In this document: one piece after another, positions 62,401 through 64,000 of the stretch
How positions within the stretch are numbered: the first letter of the stretch is position 1
Layout: each line of letters starts with the position of its first letter
DNA from: Heyndrickxia acidicola
Lineage (GTDB): Bacteria > Bacillota > Bacilli > Bacillales > Bacillaceae_C
Length of the DNA: 64,000 bases
Assembly (NCBI RefSeq): GCF_001636425.1
Contig: NZ_KV440953.1
Span: forward strand, 4,274,001-4,338,000
Direction of reading: 5' to 3'
Notes under the pieces: generated by a model
What the model was told of the DNA's origin: nothing
The model's input: only the letters and a program-made list of their open reading frames with translations
Database searches by the model: none
Program-made: the position numbers and the translations under genes

Positions 62401-62818
62401 ACCGCTTGCCCCGTTATCGATTCTGTTTGCGCTGCCGTTTATCTTTGTGGGAGTTATCGCAGGCATTTTGATAACGCATGAATCATTGGGAATCCCGGCA
62501 CTGGTAGGAATTTTAATGCTGGTGGGAATTGTGGTGACCAATGCCATTGTCCTCATCGATAAGGTCGAGCAAAATAAAAAGATATACGAAGACAAAACCC
62601 AGGCCATCGTAGAAGCCGGAAAAATCAGGCTGCGCCCCATCCTTATGACGGCGATTGCCACAGTCGGTGCGCTCCTTCCATTAGCTTTGTCTACAGAAGG
62701 GGGATTGATTTCCCGATCGCTTGCCATCGTGGTCATCTCAGGGCTGACCGCTTCCACCTTGCTAACACTGATCATTGTCCCTGTTTGCTACTCGCTTTTA
62801 ACAGGCAGACGGAAATGA
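59411..62818 (+). CDS. swrC: RND efflux transporter, SwrC/HAE1-like
   Basis: 1135 residues from GTG 59411, behind GGAGGAG; the open frame from 59351 has no site. RND layout: segment 1 (NTLFILLVMLLILVGGGIS), two large periplasm-type loops (about 35-480 and ~680-1000) and 12 membrane segments, with VGRVVDDSIVVIENIYR in TM4 and LMLVGIVVTNAIVLIDKVEQ in TM10. A Gln/Ser-rich coiled insertion (about 270-390) in the first loop is larger than usual. B. subtilis SwrC (YerP) exports surfactin and lipid-like drugs; no adaptor protein is encoded here, as in SwrC. Confidence 0.9.
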   Translation: MRALTGFSLKNTLFILLVMLLILVGGGISSTNMGIEQYPNVSIPYLSVQIPYIGASSKQVLDDISKPLEEQLSDVDGLQNLYSTSASNGAHLVLEFDLNTDINKAQEEVYQALDRVKLPDNAGDPKVSKLGPTNQPIYTFSISNSSKSSSDISDVVQQKIVPSLSTISGVSNVEVDGTTDKQIFVKVDPNRLNEYNLTLDKVKQALLANNVTAPTGQVTMNGKEMNVQVNHAFKTLDDIRNMNLILVNQNTSGTKDAFNSMGNGLNQVGQSLGTLGEAVKGNTESDALLQKEISLMSAINQLSSQMFQNQTQLAQLKAQPRLASSAQGKQKQAALAKTIAAEQSKISSLQQQVSLIQSQLSQSSKQSADQLNQLGNQPQPKKTQTPGSPAISISTLPLSKIADVSLQVDNGGTYTRLNGKPAVVAAIQPDASGNTADIVQSVKAKLAGLDLPKGYHIATLRDQSIEINHSVHSMVREAIMGAVIASVVTMLFLGNLRTTIVAILSIPLSILATMIVMKAMGYTLNTMTLAGVAVAIGRVVDDSIVVIENIYRKAREAIAGKSLGNEFILDSTQEVGQAITSSTITTIAVFLPMAFVPGIVGKFFAPFAWSVVISIAFSLLIALTIVPILSKLFLAKVKPIEKQDNVLQRFYENVLYWGLQHRWLVVSLAAVLLVGTLALAPRIPVNFFPDEAVQYIDVNTTLPNGTSIDKTNSLAKQLEQKLAGQKQVKSYNTTVNSGTISIQVTLKNHADSTGFQQELKKQTDHLGEGSETMITPVGGSPSSNSFSIIVNGSDSKARTKGAQNIEKALKPIQGVTGITSNIEEQTPQVEVSIDDKKAAAQGVYPGMAASDLHDMLSGTALMNVELQGQTTGLNVGLQSGDMNKISVIANQKVTNMAGQQVAIKDIGSVKQTFAPAAIQRLNQQGYDSLTVMMDSARASKAQQDIKNTLAKMSLPKGVSYSFIGSAEEMKQGFHNLVYAIGFSVILVYLVMMLAFREPLAPLSILFALPFIFVGVIAGILITHESLGIPALVGILMLVGIVVTNAIVLIDKVEQNKKIYEDKTQAIVEAGKIRLRPILMTAIATVGALLPLALSTEGGLISRSLAIVVISGLTASTLLTLIIVPVCYSLLTGRRK

Positions 62819-62865
62819 AGGGGCCGGCAATTTTTGCGGACTCCTCAATAGCTAGCTGGTCAAGA

Positions 62866-62954
62866 AATGCGGGTGTTTTTCGGGAAAATGCCGGCGCTTT
62901 TTGAGAAAACGCGGATGATTTTTTAAAAAATGCCGGTACTTTTCAAAAAAATGC
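62866..62954. repeat. 21-bp degenerate tandem repeat
   Basis: AATGC/AACGC starts recur at 62866, 62887, 62908, 62929 and 62950, exactly 21 bp apart, each with a G-rich then T-rich part (AATGCCGGCGCTTTTTGAGAA-like). Directly 3' of the RND gene. Confidence 0.7.
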
Positions 62955-63129
62955 AAAGAGAATCCGAAAGAATGCAAAAAACAAGCCCATCTGCAAGGAA
63001 AAAAAGCTCTCAGGAAGTGTGGATAGGTGCTATGATAATGAGGGAGAGCGCTTGGTGAAAACCTGATCTATATACAGGCAGAACCACGGGGAAGCTACGT
63101 TTCCCTTGACAAAAAAAGAGGAGGCCCGA

Positions 63130-64000
63130 ATGAAGACGGAACAACACGAAATGGCTGCGGAATCCTGGATCTTGGATCGTTCAATACGACATGAAAAATG
63201 GATGATGATCCTATACAGTCTGCTGGTATCAATTGTTTTTTTACTGATTTGCACGGAATCCTCCCCACTCTATCCTTTCAATGATTGGGTCGATTCCAAC
63301 GCCTTTTTTACGATGGGAAAGGGCATGATGCACGGAAAGGTTTTATATCGTGATTTATTTGAACAGAAGGGGCCTTATTTATATTTCATTCACGGGCTGG
63401 CGTATCTTTTGTCACATAAAAGCTTTTTGGGTGTGTATCTGTTCGAAGTGGCGTCGTTCACTATTTTTCTCTTTTTCTGTTATAAAATCATGTCCTTATT
63501 TTTACATAGTCTCTATTCTTTCGTTGGACTGCCCTTTGTTGCGGCCATTATTTTAAATTTGCAGAGCTTTTCCCATGGTGACAGTGCAGAGGAATTTTCA
63601 CTGCCCTTTGTCGCAGCAAGCCTATATGCTTTTCTTCATTATTTTAAAAAGGACTATCCCGATCCTATCCGGTATAAAACCTTATTGGTCAATGGGATCT
63701 TAGCGGGAATCGTTTTATGGATCAAGTATTCTTTGCTTGGATTTTGGATTGGCTGGACGGCTGCATTGGGAATTTGCATGCTTGCACATAAGCAGTATGT
63801 AAGGGCGTTGTGGGGAGGTGTGCTTTTCCTTCTTGGCATGCTGATGGCAGCTCTGCCGTGGATTCTTTATTTTGGCATACATCATGCTATCCATGACTGG
63901 ATTTATACGTATATCATCTTTAACGCCAAATATTATACTGTCCAATATACACTTTTAGGCAGATTAAAGCTTGTGTTTATGACCGTTCTGCTTAATCTCA
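63130..64000 (+). CDS. Polytopic GT-C-like membrane protein (partial, 3' end beyond window)
   Basis: ATG 63130 behind GAGGAGG; 290 residues seen with no stop. A 22-residue soluble start, then a membrane segment (MMILYSLLVSIVFLLICTES), an outer loop with NDWVDSNAFFTMGKG and LFEQKGPYLYFIHG resembling the GT39/PMT-2 catalytic loop, and further hydrophobic segments. Probably a polyprenyl-phosphate-sugar dependent glycosyltransferase or O-antigen-ligase-like enzyme; the Asp-Ser-Asn motif in place of the standard acid pair makes this uncertain. Confidence 0.65.
   Translation, partial: MKTEQHEMAAESWILDRSIRHEKWMMILYSLLVSIVFLLICTESSPLYPFNDWVDSNAFFTMGKGMMHGKVLYRDLFEQKGPYLYFIHGLAYLLSHKSFLGVYLFEVASFTIFLFFCYKIMSLFLHSLYSFVGLPFVAAIILNLQSFSHGDSAEEFSLPFVAASLYAFLHYFKKDYPDPIRYKTLLVNGILAGIVLWIKYSLLGFWIGWTAALGICMLAHKQYVRALWGGVLFLLGMLMAALPWILYFGIHHAIHDWIYTYIIFNAKYYTVQYTLLGRLKLVFMTVLLNL

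Noticed and set aside
1-64000. tRNA, rRNA or replication origin
   Set aside because: No cloverleaf with TTCGAATC-type arm, no rRNA signature and no DnaA-box cluster noticed in reading; a tRNAscan run would settle it.

Overview
The window looks like chromosome of a spore-forming Bacillaceae (Bacillus, Mesobacillus, Cytobacillus or similar). The grounds are the AT-rich DNA, strong AGGAGG ribosome sites, TTG/GTG starts, a Spo0E-like protein, a Vpr-type subtilisin, an M-box riboswitch and several Bacillaceae-type intergenic repeats. I found no rRNA, tRNA or CRISPR array. Names rest on sequence motifs read by eye, without database searches.

Left part (1-18.4 kb) is an accessory region. It has the 5' part of a secreted permuted papain-fold protein, an orphan TubZ/FtsZ-like GTPase, a decayed and an intact IS110 element, and several gene wrecks (methyltransferase, TetR, MFS, RibD-like reductase). 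Among them lie small functional genes: free methionine-R-sulfoxide reductase, peroxiredoxin, DUF4279, DUF3934, CspA, DUF3231, and a divergent LysE exporter/MocR pair. From 8.5 to 17.8 kb nearly every intergenic gap carries a palindromic repeat (family A).

Middle part (18.4-43 kb) holds a TetR-controlled isochorismatase-like/MFS pair, DUF3626, SnoaL-like and ABM-domain proteins, an NlpC/P60 hydrolase, two CBO0543 membrane proteins, a ComB-like phosphatase, DinB, a Bax-inhibitor-1 protein, a DUF1003 protein behind an M-box Mg2+ riboswitch, a GH25 lysozyme, a GT39 transferase, a GYPGH-repeat protein, a PadR regulator between two paralogous membrane proteins, an IsdG-like monooxygenase with twin operators, and a DedA-PAP2 fusion with a degraded PAP2 site. 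About ten copies of a GC-rich ~140 bp repeat (family B) occupy the gaps.

Right part (43-64 kb) holds VOC and ABM proteins, a 1380-residue Vpr-like protease ending in dockerin-type repeats, a RibD-like reductase, GNAT, a two-component system with an adjacent ABC transporter, a Cof-type HAD phosphatase, a Fur-boxed FTR1 iron permease, an SDR stub joined to a MerR gene, a TetR/RND efflux pair with a shared operator, and the start of a GT-C-like membrane protein.

Most notable: (1) M-box riboswitch with promoter and terminator upstream of DUF1003; (2) two 52-bp tandem arrays 22 kb apart sharing a core and an identical period; (3) the orphan tubulin-like GTPase; (4) the palindromic repeat families; (5) IS110 elements with leaders that could encode bridge RNA.
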